Below, piece after piece: positions 8,369 to 17,120 of a stretch of DNA of 64,000 bases. Position numbers and translations under genes: made by a program. This DNA is from Sinorhizobium fredii USDA 257 (GTDB lineage: Bacteria; Pseudomonadota; Alphaproteobacteria; Rhizobiales; Rhizobiaceae), in contig NC_018000.1 in assembly GCF_000265205.3 (NCBI RefSeq), positions 6,412,460 through 6,476,459 of the forward strand. Reading direction: 5' to 3'. How positions within the stretch are numbered: position 1 is the first letter of the stretch; each line of letters opens with the position of its first letter. The notes beneath the pieces are model-generated. The model was not told where the DNA came from and searched no databases. It saw only the letters and a program-made list of their open reading frames with translations.

Positions 8369-9493
8369 TCAATCGCCGTCCGCGAAGGAAAACCCGGCCC
8401 CGAGCCCGATCGCGCCGCCGAAGTCGCGGTTCAGCCGGTCGAGGAGGTCGGCGGTGTTGAGGGCGATGAAGTCGAGCCTGGAGCGCTGTTTCTCATCGGC
8501 AAGCACCGCATCGATCGGGCCCTCGACGCGCTCGGTCATGCTGATCAAGGCCTTGAGAAGGAAATTCACCGAACCGGCGATCGAGCGGCTGTCGCCCGGA
8601 AGCAGGCTCTCCATGCCCGCGCTGTTGAAGAGCGTCTGCAGCCCGCGGAGGTTCGCGGCAATCGCCGCCATCGTATTGCCCGATCGCCAGTAGATGGCGA
8701 GCTTCGGGCGACCCTTGTCAAGCTTGCCGTTGACCGCCCCGCTGTAGAAGGGGCGCAGCCGCTGGTCTTTGATCATCTCGACGCTGTGCACGAGAACCCC
8801 GAGCAGTTCTGTCGCCGCTTCCTTGTTGTCGCGGAAGAGCGGATTGTCAGGGCCCGGCGTCTTCCAGGCAGACTGGATGCCGTCGGGCTTCTCCCAGGCG
8901 GCAAGAAGCTCGCCGGCAATCGCCGTCAGGTTCTGCGCGATCGCCATTCCGTAGCGGCAGCGAAAGCGGCTATCGTCCCCGCTGAGCGTCTCTGCTCCGG
9001 TGCCGTAAAGAACATATTCAAGCGCGCCGAGGCCCTGCACGGCGACGCTCTTCGTCTTCAGGCTCTCCGCCTGCGTCGCGCTCTCGTCGCGCTTTGTGAG
9101 GATGGCTTGCACCTGCTTCAGGCCGGTGCCCCTGCGGTCGGGATAGAAGAGGAAGCGCTCGAAGCGGTTCTGTTCGAGGGCCGGTCCAAGGCGGACGATC
9201 TCGATCGTCGACCAGTTGCGCACGACCTCCGAGAAGGACGATCGCGTCTCTTCGAGGGCCGCGGCGGACGGTTTATCGCAGAGGACGACGCTATCTTCGG
9301 CAAGGTCGGCCGTTGCCTGCGACAGGTCGCGATAGCCGGGAACGATGAAATCATCCACCGCCTTCGCCATCACGCCCGGCAGGGCAGCCTCGTCGAGGAC
9401 GCGCGGCGAGAGGATAGCGCCCTCCTGCGCCGCCGCAGGCGCGACGACTGCAAGAAGCAGCAAGCCGAGGGTCAGGGGAAGGCTCAGGCGCAT
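8369..9493 (-). CDS. Imelysin family periplasmic protein (second imelysin of the iron module)
   Basis: A 374-residue imelysin-like (COG3489) protein. The N-terminus MRLSLPLTLGLLLLAVVAPA ending AAAQ is a Sec signal peptide. The mature part is alpha-helical with the family segment VQGLGALEYVLYGTG, the counterpart of the GxHxxE region of peptidase M75-type imelysins, here without the His. Imelysins are iron-regulated periplasmic or surface proteins thought to bind iron or heme. Its start overlaps the stop of the di-heme gene by one base (TGATG), so the two are translationally coupled. Confidence 0.87.
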   Translation of the reverse strand: MRLSLPLTLGLLLLAVVAPAAAQEGAILSPRVLDEAALPGVMAKAVDDFIVPGYRDLSQATADLAEDSVVLCDKPSAAALEETRSSFSEVVRNWSTIEIVRLGPALEQNRFERFLFYPDRRGTGLKQVQAILTKRDESATQAESLKTKSVAVQGLGALEYVLYGTGAETLSGDDSRFRCRYGMAIAQNLTAIAGELLAAWEKPDGIQSAWKTPGPDNPLFRDNKEAATELLGVLVHSVEMIKDQRLRPFYSGAVNGKLDKGRPKLAIYWRSGNTMAAIAANLRGLQTLFNSAGMESLLPGDSRSIAGSVNFLLKALISMTERVEGPIDAVLADEKQRSRLDFIALNTADLLDRLNRDFGGAIGLGAGFSFADGD

Positions 9494-11004
9494 CAGAGCG
9501 ACTCCAGAAAGGAAAGCAGGGCGTTTCGATCGTCCCTCGACATCGCGGCGAAGGCATTGCGGGCTTTTTCCGCTTCGCCGCCGTGCCAGAGGATGGCCTC
9601 GGTGAAATTGCGGGCACGTCCATCGTGAAGCAGGAACGTGTGACCGCTGACGGTCTTCGTTAAGCCCAACCCCCAGAGCGGCGGCGTGCGCCATTCGCGT
9701 CCGCTGGCGACACCGACGTCTTGGCGGTCGGCCAGTCCCTCCCCCATGTCGTGCAGCAGGAAGTCGGAGTAGGGCCAGATCAACTGGAACGCCAGCTCCT
9801 TGTGCGGCGCATCGCGCCGGGTCACGTATTTCGGCACGTGGCAGGCCGGACAGCCCGCTTCGTAGAACAGCTGCTTGCCGTTCAACGTTTCCGGAAAGCT
9901 TGCCTTGCGGCGCGCCGGAACGGCGAGATTGGCGGAATAAAAGGTGACGAGGCCGAGCACCGGGTCGGGCGCCTCGACCGGCCCGAGCCGCGCCTGCACC
10001 CCGGTCGGGAGCCTGCGACAAGCGCCCTGTGCCTCGGTACAATCGCCATGACCGTTGTCGAAGGCAGGGGTGGAAATGCCGATATCGGCGGCGAAGGCGT
10101 CTGCGGCCTGTTGGCGAATCGTCGGGTTCTGGGCCTTCCAGCCGAAGCGGCCGAGGGCGAGCGCGCCACGATCTCGATCCCGCACGAGCGCTGCCCGTCC
10201 GCTGATGCCGTCTCCGTCCCGGTCGTTCGGGTCGGCCTTCGCGAGGATGTCGGACTCGTGGATCATCTCGATGAGGCCGAGTCCGATCATCGGCGGGGCG
10301 ACCCGCGGCGACAGAATGGTCGTCGGGTCCATCGGGCCATAGCCAAGGTCGGTGACGCCATAGTGCGGCTTGCGAAGATAGACCGTTTCGCCTCCGTAAA
10401 GCGGCACCGACTCATCCTGATAAGTGACCTCGAGGCGGCCCTCGGCGGCAAGTCCGGGCACGGCGCTATCCTGCAGCTGCGCGCCATAGACGGGATCCGG
10501 CAAATTCGCCACCTGGTGGGCGGCGATCATGCGGCGTTCGGCTTCGACGCGCGCCGGACGGGCGAGACGGAAGATCGTCGATGTCGCGTCCGCTCCCGCC
10601 GGCGGACGGCCGCGGCCGTCGCGCGGATGGCAGCTCTCGCAGGCGCGGGCATTGTAGAGCGGACCGAGCCCATCTGAAGCCTGCGTCGAGGAGGGGGCGG
10701 AGACCCAAAGCTTTTCGAACAGTGCCTTGCCGAGCTTGAAATTCTGCTCGTCCTCAAAAGGCAGGTTGGCCGAGAATTGCGCGAAGACCCTCTCGTTGAT
10801 GGGCGCGATCGTCGTCGTCGCGCCGCCGGGCATCGCCTCGAACTGTTCGGCCTTGGAGAAGTCGGTCGCCGCCCGGGTGACGGTCTCGACGCGCTGTAGG
10901 TCCAGTTCGGAGAGATCGTCGCGTGCAGCCAGGCACCCCCCTCTGCCCTGCCGGGCACCTCTCCCACAAGGAGAGAGATCGGCAAGCGGCGAGGTCCCGC
11001 TCAA
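9493..11004 (-). CDS. Di-heme c-type cytochrome oxidoreductase (COG3488), N-terminus interrupted
   Basis: This frame encodes the mature part of a periplasmic di-heme protein related to MauG-like/thiol oxidoreductases. Heme c sites are CESCH (in YNARACESCHPRDGRG) and CPACH (in EAGCPACHVPKYVT). The recognisable domain begins around RDDLSELDLQRVETVTR. The first usable codon, TTG at 11004, lies inside a repeat element and gives no signal peptide. A separate frame upstream (11001-11234) carries a convincing signal peptide. Covalent heme attachment needs export, so as written the gene is probably disrupted or needs a frameshift. It is followed immediately by an imelysin gene. Confidence 0.75.
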   Translation of the reverse strand: MSGTSPLADLSPCGRGARQGRGGCLAARDDLSELDLQRVETVTRAATDFSKAEQFEAMPGGATTTIAPINERVFAQFSANLPFEDEQNFKLGKALFEKLWVSAPSSTQASDGLGPLYNARACESCHPRDGRGRPPAGADATSTIFRLARPARVEAERRMIAAHQVANLPDPVYGAQLQDSAVPGLAAEGRLEVTYQDESVPLYGGETVYLRKPHYGVTDLGYGPMDPTTILSPRVAPPMIGLGLIEMIHESDILAKADPNDRDGDGISGRAALVRDRDRGALALGRFGWKAQNPTIRQQAADAFAADIGISTPAFDNGHGDCTEAQGACRRLPTGVQARLGPVEAPDPVLGLVTFYSANLAVPARRKASFPETLNGKQLFYEAGCPACHVPKYVTRRDAPHKELAFQLIWPYSDFLLHDMGEGLADRQDVGVASGREWRTPPLWGLGLTKTVSGHTFLLHDGRARNFTEAILWHGGEAEKARNAFAAMSRDDRNALLSFLESL

Positions 11005-11123
11005 CGAACTGGGCCGCGCGCGTATCTTTGAATTCGGCGTTTGCGAGCTGATTGTCGGGCAGGGCTTTGCTTGTATCGAATCTCCCCCCTTGTGGGGGAG
11101 ATGCCCGGCAGGGCAGAGGGGGT
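10935..11123. repeat. RIME-like element inserted in the di-heme gene N-terminus
   Basis: Inverted arms occur at 10935-10957 (ACCCCCCTCTGCCCTGCCGG, then GCA) and 11102-11123. They match over 22 bp except for one extra C in the left run. Next to each arm is a smaller palindrome (CTCCCACAAGGAGAG at left, CTCCCCCCTTGTGGGGGAG at right). The roughly 189-bp unit sits exactly between the signal-peptide segment and the cytochrome domain. The arm sequence recurs as a hairpin at 44501-44540. It resembles rhizobial RIME-type mosaics. Confidence 0.75.
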
Positions 11124-11234
11124 GCTGGAACCACCACCGACTCCGATGTCGCCCGACATCGCCAACGCCGTGGCGGCAAGGCCGATGAGCGCGGCAATCG
11201 GCAGCGCAAGGAAGCGGGCGGTCAGGACTTTCAT
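11001..11234 (-). pseudogene. Signal-peptide fragment of the di-heme cytochrome gene, cut off by a repeat
   Basis: This frame starts MKVLTARFLALPIAALIGLA and continues ATALAMSGD, a clear Sec signal peptide with a basic start, hydrophobic core and ALA cleavage site. After about 35 residues it runs into the repeat at 10935-11123 and becomes low-complexity repeat translation. It stops at TGA 11001-11003, overlapping the TTG start of the downstream frame (TTGA). The two frames are offset, so they cannot be one protein without a shift. It most likely is the original 5' end of the di-heme gene. Confidence 0.65.
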
Positions 11235-11282
11235 CGTGCGAGGGCCGGGCCGTGCTTGTCGGAGCGGCCCGCCTTTCTCGGC

Positions 11283-12563
11283 TTATTGGAAAACTGCGTT
11301 AGGATTATCCAGGCTGTCCGAACCTTCAAGCTCGATCGTGCCGAGGTCGAGCGCCGCGATGACGCGTTCGACGGTCTTGGCCTGGGCGATCAGCCCGTCG
11401 ATGGCGGCCTGAACGGTTGCGTTGCCTTCCGCATTGCCTTCCGCGATCATCTGGTCGTAGGCTTCGCCGGTTTCGGCGCGCTTGGCCATCGCCTGCATCT
11501 TCTCGACCGTTGTCGCGAGATTGGCCGTCAACTCCTTGTCGAGGGCGGCGTCCTTGGCGGCAACGAGTTCGGAAAGCGAAGGGCCGGTGAGCTTCGTGCC
11601 GTCGACCCGGGTGTATTCCCCGGTATAGGCCGACTGGACGCCGATCGCGTCATGCAGATGCGAGTTGTGTGTGTTGTCCGAGAAGCAATCGTGCTCCTCT
11701 TCCGGATCGTGCAGCAACAGGCCGAGCTTCATGCGCTCGCCGGCAAGTTCACCATAGGAGAGCGAGCCCATGCCTGTGAGGATCGCCGCGAGGCCGGCCT
11801 TGGGGTCTCCCTCCACCGCCTTGGCCGCGGCACCTTCCGGTGCCCAGTTGCCGACCATTTCCTTGAGGTCGGAGACGAGCAGGCTCGTCGCCGCCTTGAG
11901 ATAGGCGGCGCGGCGGTCGCAATTGCCGTTCGTGCAGGCCTTCGTGTCGAAATCGGTATAGGCACGCTTGCCGGCGCCCGGGCCGGTGCCGTTCAGATCC
12001 TGGCCCCAAAGGAGGAATTCGATGGCATGGTAGCCTGTCGCGACATTCGCCTCGATGCCGCCGGCTTCCTGGAGCGTGCCGCCCAGGAATTCCGGCGTGA
12101 TATTCGTCGCGTCGACGTCCTTGCCGTCGATCTTGATCGTCTTGTTGGCGATGACGTTGGCGGTGAAGAGAGCGTTCTCGTCGCTCTCCGTGCCGTAGCT
12201 CGCATCGACATAGTCGATCAGGCCTTCGTCCAGCGGCCAAGCGTTCACCTTGCCTTCCCAGTCGTCGACGATCGAATTGCCGAAGCGGTAGACCTCCGTC
12301 TCCTGATAGGGGTTGCGGGCCCTGAGCCAAGCCTCGCGCGCCGCCTTCAACGTCGCCTCGCTGGGGCTTGCGATCAGCGCATCGACCGCCTTGTCGAGCG
12401 CCTCGGCCGTTGTCAGCGCGTCCTCATATTTGGCGTGCGCCACGGCGGCATAATGCTTGACGACGGCGGCAGCGTCAGTCGCCGCATTCGCCGGCTGCAA
12501 CGCCAATGCCGACGTTGCCGTCATGAGCGCCAGTGCGGCCGCGCGGATGAAATTCTTGGTCAT
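11283..12563 (-). CDS. Imelysin family iron-regulated protein (IrpA-like)
   Basis: A 426-residue periplasmic imelysin (COG3487). The signal peptide MTKNFIRAAALALMTATSAL ends at ANA-ATD. The GxHxxE family signature is intact as GYHAIEFLLWGQD near residue 180. The Cys pair ACTNGNCDRR may form a disulfide. AAAGGAGAGGG stands just upstream of the ATG, a strong ribosome site. It is the first gene of the imelysin/di-heme/imelysin module. An Irr-like box lies about 105 bp upstream, consistent with iron control. Members are thought to bind iron or heme in the periplasm; the exact role is not settled. Confidence 0.9.
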   Translation of the reverse strand: MTKNFIRAAALALMTATSALALQPANAATDAAAVVKHYAAVAHAKYEDALTTAEALDKAVDALIASPSEATLKAAREAWLRARNPYQETEVYRFGNSIVDDWEGKVNAWPLDEGLIDYVDASYGTESDENALFTANVIANKTIKIDGKDVDATNITPEFLGGTLQEAGGIEANVATGYHAIEFLLWGQDLNGTGPGAGKRAYTDFDTKACTNGNCDRRAAYLKAATSLLVSDLKEMVGNWAPEGAAAKAVEGDPKAGLAAILTGMGSLSYGELAGERMKLGLLLHDPEEEHDCFSDNTHNSHLHDAIGVQSAYTGEYTRVDGTKLTGPSLSELVAAKDAALDKELTANLATTVEKMQAMAKRAETGEAYDQMIAEGNAEGNATVQAAIDGLIAQAKTVERVIAALDLGTIELEGSDSLDNPNAVFQ

Positions 12564-12668
12564 GACCCTCTCCTTTGGCGTCTCGCAGGCCGGCCGAGCG
12601 AAGCGGCTCGAGGCCGGTAAAGCGCCATTTCTCATGAACCAAAAGCAAACTGGTGTCAAAGCGTATAG

Positions 12669-12685
12669 TTTAGAACACTTTCAAA
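12669..12685 (-). promoter_or_regulatory. Irr-like iron control element (ICE-box candidate) upstream of imelysin
   Basis: TTTAGAACACTTTCAAA on the + strand matches the rhizobial Irr box pattern TTTAGAA-N3-TTCTAAA with two mismatches in the second arm. It lies about 105 bp before the imelysin start. A TTGACA (minus strand, 12654-12659) follows about 9 bp downstream of the box. No RirA-like TGA-N9-TCA pattern was obvious. Motif knowledge is from the Irr literature; binding is inference. Confidence 0.45.
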
Positions 12686-12816
12686 TTTGCGACTTCCCCT
12701 TGCAGGAGCTAAAGCGTGGCATTCATGGTATCCATACAATGCGCATTAGGTATTTGTTTGTGCATGCCGTTGTCGCAAAACCGCTGCACACCTTTGGGCG
12801 ACATGCACCCGGCCTG

Positions 12817-14106
12817 CTACCCTTTCCTGCCCATCAGGCAGAAGAAGAACCCGTCGGTTCCGGTCGAGCCAGGCGTCAGGGTGACGGTCTTCATATCGGC
12901 GGACCAGGGCTGCGGCTTGTCGGTGCCGAACAGTGTCGCCCATGTGTCGGCTGCCGAGAGGATCTCGAACTCCGGATTGTCCTCGCAGAAACCGTAGACC
13001 TGCGCTTCGTTCTCCTCCGGCAGCACGGAACAGGTCACGTAGATCAAGTAGCCGCCGGGGCGGACGAATTGGGCGGCACCGGCAAGCGCCTCCTCCTGCT
13101 GCGCCAGCCGCTCCTCGAGGTTCTTCTGGGTCAGGCGCCACTTCGTGTCGGGCCGGCGCCGCCACGTTCCCGTACCGGTGCAGGGGGCATCGACAAGCAC
13201 TCGATCGCAGCGGCCGACCAGCGGTGCGAGCGAATCCGCCGACTCGTGCACCTGCACATTGCGGGTGCCGGCGCGCTTCAGTCGCTCGATGATCGGTGCC
13301 AGCCGCTTGCGGTCGGTGTCGTAGGCATGCACCTGGCCCTTGTTGTTCATGGCGGCGGAGATGGCGAGCGTCTTGCCGCCGCCGCCGGCGCAATAGTCGA
13401 GCACCTGCTCGCCCTCTCGCGGGAAGACCAAGTCGGCGACGATCTGCGAACCTTCGTCCTGAACCTCGAACCAGCCCTTCTGGAACGAGACCTCGGCGGT
13501 CACGTTCGGCAGGCGCGAGGCGCCTTCGCCGGCGGGAATGCGCACGCCATAGCGGGCGATCGCCGCAGGCTCGGCACCGCTGCGATCCAAGGATTTCAGC
13601 ACCTTGTCGCGGCTTGCCTTCAGCGTGTTGACGCGCAGGTCGAGGGTCGGGCGGCCAGCCAGTGCCCTGGCTTCATCGAGCCAGTCGTCGGAGAAGTTTT
13701 CCTGGAAGGACGCCTGCGTCCATTCGGGGATGTCGCCCTGCACATGCAGCGGCGCGTCGTCGATGCGGCGCTCGCCGAACGCCTTCATCATTTCCGTCGA
13801 AGGCGCTTCCGGGGCAAACTTGTCGTCGGCGAGTTCCGCCGTGAGCCAATCGACCCCGAAGCCCCATTGGCGGTACATGACCGCATGGGCAAGGGCGGTG
13901 GCGCTGTCGCTGTCCATCAGATAGGCGTGGGAAAGCTTCATCCGGAGCGCATCGTAGACGATGTTGCCGATGGCGGCGCGATCGCCCGATCCGGCGAAAC
14001 GATGCGAGAGGCCCCAGTCCTTGAGCGCGTCGGCGACGGGGCGCTTCCGCTTTTCGATATCGTCAAGAACGTCAATGGCTCCCGAGAGCCGTCCGCCCAA
14101 TCGCAT
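12817..14106 (-). CDS. RsmB/NOP family rRNA (cytosine-C5) methyltransferase
   Basis: A 429-residue SAM-dependent RNA m5C methyltransferase. The SAM site is VLDYCAGGGGKTLA near residue 247. Motif IV DAPCTGTGTWRRRPD and motif VI VTCSVLPEENE carry the two conserved cysteines used for release and attack. The N-terminus resembles the NusB-like RNA-binding region of RsmB-type enzymes. AAGGAG precedes the ATG at 14106. The target base (16S C967 or another) cannot be fixed from the sequence, so I give no symbol. Confidence 0.9.
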   Translation of the reverse strand: MRLGGRLSGAIDVLDDIEKRKRPVADALKDWGLSHRFAGSGDRAAIGNIVYDALRMKLSHAYLMDSDSATALAHAVMYRQWGFGVDWLTAELADDKFAPEAPSTEMMKAFGERRIDDAPLHVQGDIPEWTQASFQENFSDDWLDEARALAGRPTLDLRVNTLKASRDKVLKSLDRSGAEPAAIARYGVRIPAGEGASRLPNVTAEVSFQKGWFEVQDEGSQIVADLVFPREGEQVLDYCAGGGGKTLAISAAMNNKGQVHAYDTDRKRLAPIIERLKRAGTRNVQVHESADSLAPLVGRCDRVLVDAPCTGTGTWRRRPDTKWRLTQKNLEERLAQQEEALAGAAQFVRPGGYLIYVTCSVLPEENEAQVYGFCEDNPEFEILSAADTWATLFGTDKPQPWSADMKTVTLTPGSTGTDGFFFCLMGRKG

Positions 14107-14239
14107 CTTCGATCAACTCCTTTTTCGCCGTGGTAGCGGCGATGGCATCGAAGAGCAAGTGAGCGGTCGCATTATATGCGGGGGGCGAAGTCTGACGGAG
14201 CAGATCCGTCCAGCCCGGAGTCGGGGGACGGATGGCCGA

Positions 14240-14614
14240 TCAGGAATTGACGACTTGATAGCAGATGCTGGCGGTGCCGGAGCGGATCATGCCGATCTGC
14301 GAGGCAGCCGCTTTGGAGAGATCGATGACCCGACCGCGAATGAAAGGACCGCGGTCGTTGATCCGGACGACGACGGTCTTGCCGTTTCGCTTGTTGGTGA
14401 CCTGGACCTTGGTGCCGAATTTCAGGCTCCGGTGCGCGGCCGTCAGGCGCGCGGCATTCATGCGCTCGCCGGAGGCGGTTTTCGAGGTGAGGGCATACCA
14501 GGAGGCGCCACCGCAACCCGTCCCTTTTGCCTGAGTGTCGGATGCTGAGACCAAACCCATCCCGACGGTGAATAGCGCTGCGGCGGCAGCAGTCTTGATT
14601 TTCGCGGGTTTCAA
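14240..14614 (-). CDS. Short RlpA-like double-psi beta-barrel exported protein
   Basis: A 124-residue exported protein. The signal peptide spans about residues 1-29 and ends TQA. The rest is a double-psi beta-barrel of the RlpA/expansin type: [17 protein letters not shown], then [20 protein letters not shown] and [20 protein letters not shown], including the conserved Asp in NDRGPF. There is no lipobox and no SPOR domain, so it is a short, soluble version. RlpA proteins act on denuded glycan strands of peptidoglycan; whether this one is catalytic is unknown. Confidence 0.85.
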   Translation of the reverse strand: MKPAKIKTAAAAALFTVGMGLVSASDTQAKGTGCGGASWYALTSKTASGERMNAARLTAAHRSLKFGTKVQVTNKRNGKTVVVRINDRGPFIRGRVIDLSKAAASQIGMIRSGTASICYQVVNS

Positions 14615-15074
14615 GCGAGGATCCCTTCGGATTGAATGTTCGACTAGTTCCCTTTGCAGTTCGAGCTAATTAGGGCGAAAAGTGGCAAAAGCGTGCTTCA
14701 ACCTTTAACCTTTGATTAGGATTTATTAAAAAGCGCCCCTAATTTAAAATTGAATGCCGGTTTAATTGTTTTAAAATGCTCAAAGAAATTCTTTAAAAAC
14801 AGCGCCTAAACGCGTTTTGCGAGCTTTGGTTCCACGCAGCTGCCAAGCCGACGTAAAAAAACATTTAAATTTTCGATTCGCGTGAATTTCCACGAACTTT
14901 CATCATTAGAATTCCGAACTATCGCTAAGGTTGTGCGGAACGGCGAAGTATAGGTTGAAATGTGGCGGTATGAGGTAGTCAAGATGAGTGGCCCGAATCT
15001 ATTACTTTCGGATGATCTCACCACATGCTTTCGGTGGTGAGCAGATATTCTGATCAAAGTATTGCCGAAGTAAA
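14615..15074. other. AT-rich 460-bp intergenic region
   Basis: This gap is clearly more AT-rich than its surroundings, especially 14640-14900 with many TTTAAA/TTTTAAAA runs. I see no convincing gene: a 99-codon minus-strand frame at 14806-15105 has no family resemblance and runs into the SDR gene. A perfect 8-bp hairpin (CTCACCAC at 15017-15024, GTGGTGAG at 15034-15041) stands just after the SDR stop codon and may end its transcript, though no T-run follows. The region likely holds the rlpA-like promoter and could hide a small RNA. Confidence 0.5.
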
Positions 15075-15950
15075 CTATTCGCCGCGCCAGATGCCGCTCG
15101 TCCATAGCTGTGCAAGCGAAGCGCGATAATTCGGAAAGGCGAAATCGAAGCCGGCCTGGCGCAGCCGCTGATTGGAGACGCGCTTGTTCTCGCCGTAGAA
15201 GGAGCGCGCCATCGGCGACATGTCGGCGGCTTCGAACGGAATCTCCGGCGGCGTCTCGACGCCCATCAGCCGGGCGGCCTCGGCCACCACGTCCTGCGGC
15301 GGTCCTGGCTCGTCGTCGGTAACGTTGAAAACCCCGCCCATGCCGCGGCTGGCGAGGAAAGCGGCGGCCGAGCCGATATCCTCGACGCGGATGCGATTGA
15401 AGACCTGGTTCGTCTTCACGACGCGCCGCGCCGTGCCTTCGGCGAGATTGCGGAAGGCATTGCGGCCCGGCCCGTAGATGCCGGCAAGGCGAAGCACTGC
15501 AACCGGAATTCCCTGCCTGGCGCCATGGTCCAGCCAGGCGTTTTCCGCCTCGACCCGTTCCTTCGAGCGTTGCGACACCGGCTTGATCGGCGTCTCTTCA
15601 GTAACCCAGCCGCCGCCATGATCGCCATAGACGCCGACCGTCGAAAGATAGCCCACCCATTCAAGCTTCGGCAGCAGGTCTGTAAGCGGCGGCGTGCCGG
15701 CGCGAAACATCGGGTCGCCTTCGTGGCCGGGCGCAATGGATTGGATGAGGTGGGTCGCCTTGCCCATCGCGGCGGCGAGTTCCGCGGAAATCGTCGTTCC
15801 GTCGAACAGCAGAGGCTCGATTCCGGCCGCCTCGAGCGCCGGCAGCTTGTCCGGCGAACGGGTGGTTCCCGTCACCGATTGCGCGGCGGGCGCAAGCGCC
15901 TTGGCGATGGCCGTGCCGGAATAGCCGGCGCCAAGTATCAGGACATGCAT
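15075..15950 (-). CDS. Atypical SDR / NAD(P)-binding epimerase-like protein (YeeZ-like)
   Basis: A 291-residue Rossmann protein opening [20 protein letters not shown], a GxGxxG dinucleotide site. [19 protein letters not shown] and [13 protein letters not shown] are typical of atypical SDRs of the YeeZ group, while the usual YxxxK pair is not evident. The ATG at 15950 has GGAG upstream; an in-frame ATG at 15974 would overlap queG more. It overlaps the 3' end of queG by 13 bp, so it is probably co-transcribed. The reaction is unknown. Confidence 0.8.
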   Translation of the reverse strand: MHVLILGAGYSGTAIAKALAPAAQSVTGTTRSPDKLPALEAAGIEPLLFDGTTISAELAAAMGKATHLIQSIAPGHEGDPMFRAGTPPLTDLLPKLEWVGYLSTVGVYGDHGGGWVTEETPIKPVSQRSKERVEAENAWLDHGARQGIPVAVLRLAGIYGPGRNAFRNLAEGTARRVVKTNQVFNRIRVEDIGSAAAFLASRGMGGVFNVTDDEPGPPQDVVAEAARLMGVETPPEIPFEAADMSPMARSFYGENKRVSNQRLRQAGFDFAFPNYRASLAQLWTSGIWRGE

Positions 15951-17110
15951 CGGCTCACTCCTGCCATTTCCCATTCCGAAAGCACCTCATCGTCGGTTTC
16001 CCGCCCGCACTCCCGTGCAAAGGCGGCGAGGTCGTCCGCTGCCAGCAGCCGCGAAAGTGCCCAGACGGCCATCGCCCTGACGGTCGGCGAGGCGTCACGC
16101 GCCAGCGCCTTGCAGGCGTGTACGAACCTCTCTTCGCCGGAATTGCCGGCGGCGATCAAGACATTTCTGACAAAGCGGTCGCGTCCGATGCGTTTCACCG
16201 GAGAGCCGGAAAACAAGCTGCGGAAGGCGATGTCGTCGAGCGTCAGCAGGTCGGCGAGTTCCGGTTCCTGGAGGTCTTCCCGCGCTTTAAGCTTCATCTC
16301 TGAGGCCGAGCGCGCAAACTTGTTCCAAGGGCAGACGGCAAGGCAATCGTCGCAGCCATAGATGCGGTTGCCGATCAGCGGGCGCAATTCAGGGTCGATC
16401 GGCCCCTTGTGCTCGATCGTCAGATAGGAGATGCAGCGTCGCGCATCGATGCGATAGGGCGCCGGAAAGGCGCCGGTCGGACAGACGTCGAGGCAGGCCC
16501 GGCAGGAGCCGCAATGGTCGCGTTCCGGCGCGTCAGGGTCGAGATCGGCGGTGGTGAACAGGCTGCCGAGAAAGAGCCACGAGCCGAAGTCGCGGCTGAC
16601 GAGATTGGTGTGCTTGCCCTGCCAGCCGATGCCGGCTTTTTCCGCGAGCGGCTTCTCCATGACGGGTGCGGTGTCGACGAAGACCTTCACATCCTCGCCG
16701 GCTCGAGCAGCAAAGCGCGTGGCGATCTCCTTCAGCCGCCCCTTGACGACGTCGTGATAGTCGCGGTTCTGAGCGTAGACCGAAATTGCGCCCCGGTCCT
16801 GCTTGGCGAGGATCGCGAGCGGATCGGTGTCGGGGCCGTAATTCATCCCGAACAGGACGATCGAGCGGACTTCGCTCCACAGCACGCGAGGATCGGAGCG
16901 CCGTTCCGCCGTCTCCGACATCCATTCCATCGTCCCGTGACAGCCCTCGTCAAGGAACTGCCGGAGCCGGTCCGGCGCATCGGGAATCGCGTCCGGCCGC
17001 GTGATGCGACAGAGATCGAAGCCCTTGGCCGCGGCTTCCTCCTTCAGGAAAGCGGTGAGCGTCCGTCGTTTCCTGTCCTGGTTCTCCGCCTTTGCAGCGT
17101 CGCCAGGCAT
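15938..17110 (-). CDS. queG: Epoxyqueuosine reductase
   Basis: A 390-residue QueG, which reduces epoxyqueuosine to queuosine in tRNA using cobalamin and two [4Fe-4S] clusters. The cluster motifs are [16 protein letters not shown] and [13 protein letters not shown]. The cobalamin/active-site part has [20 protein letters not shown], with the catalytic Asp. HEAT-like repeats end the protein. The ATG at 17110 ([12 protein letters not shown]) has AAGGA upstream and is preferred over 17140. It lies 10 bp after the GST gene and overlaps the SDR gene. Confidence 0.95.
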   Translation of the reverse strand: MPGDAAKAENQDRKRRTLTAFLKEEAAAKGFDLCRITRPDAIPDAPDRLRQFLDEGCHGTMEWMSETAERRSDPRVLWSEVRSIVLFGMNYGPDTDPLAILAKQDRGAISVYAQNRDYHDVVKGRLKEIATRFAARAGEDVKVFVDTAPVMEKPLAEKAGIGWQGKHTNLVSRDFGSWLFLGSLFTTADLDPDAPERDHCGSCRACLDVCPTGAFPAPYRIDARRCISYLTIEHKGPIDPELRPLIGNRIYGCDDCLAVCPWNKFARSASEMKLKAREDLQEPELADLLTLDDIAFRSLFSGSPVKRIGRDRFVRNVLIAAGNSGEERFVHACKALARDASPTVRAMAVWALSRLLAADDLAAFARECGRETDDEVLSEWEMAGVSRCMS

Positions 17111-17120
17111 CGTCGCGTCC

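Noticed and set aside
11052..12620. 522-codon plus-strand frame over the imelysin gene
   Set aside because: Antisense to an intact imelysin with signal peptide and GxHxxE motif.
14806..15105. 99-codon minus-strand frame in the AT-rich gap
   Set aside because: No similarity, no ribosome site, overlaps the SDR 3' end; composition follows the local AT bias.
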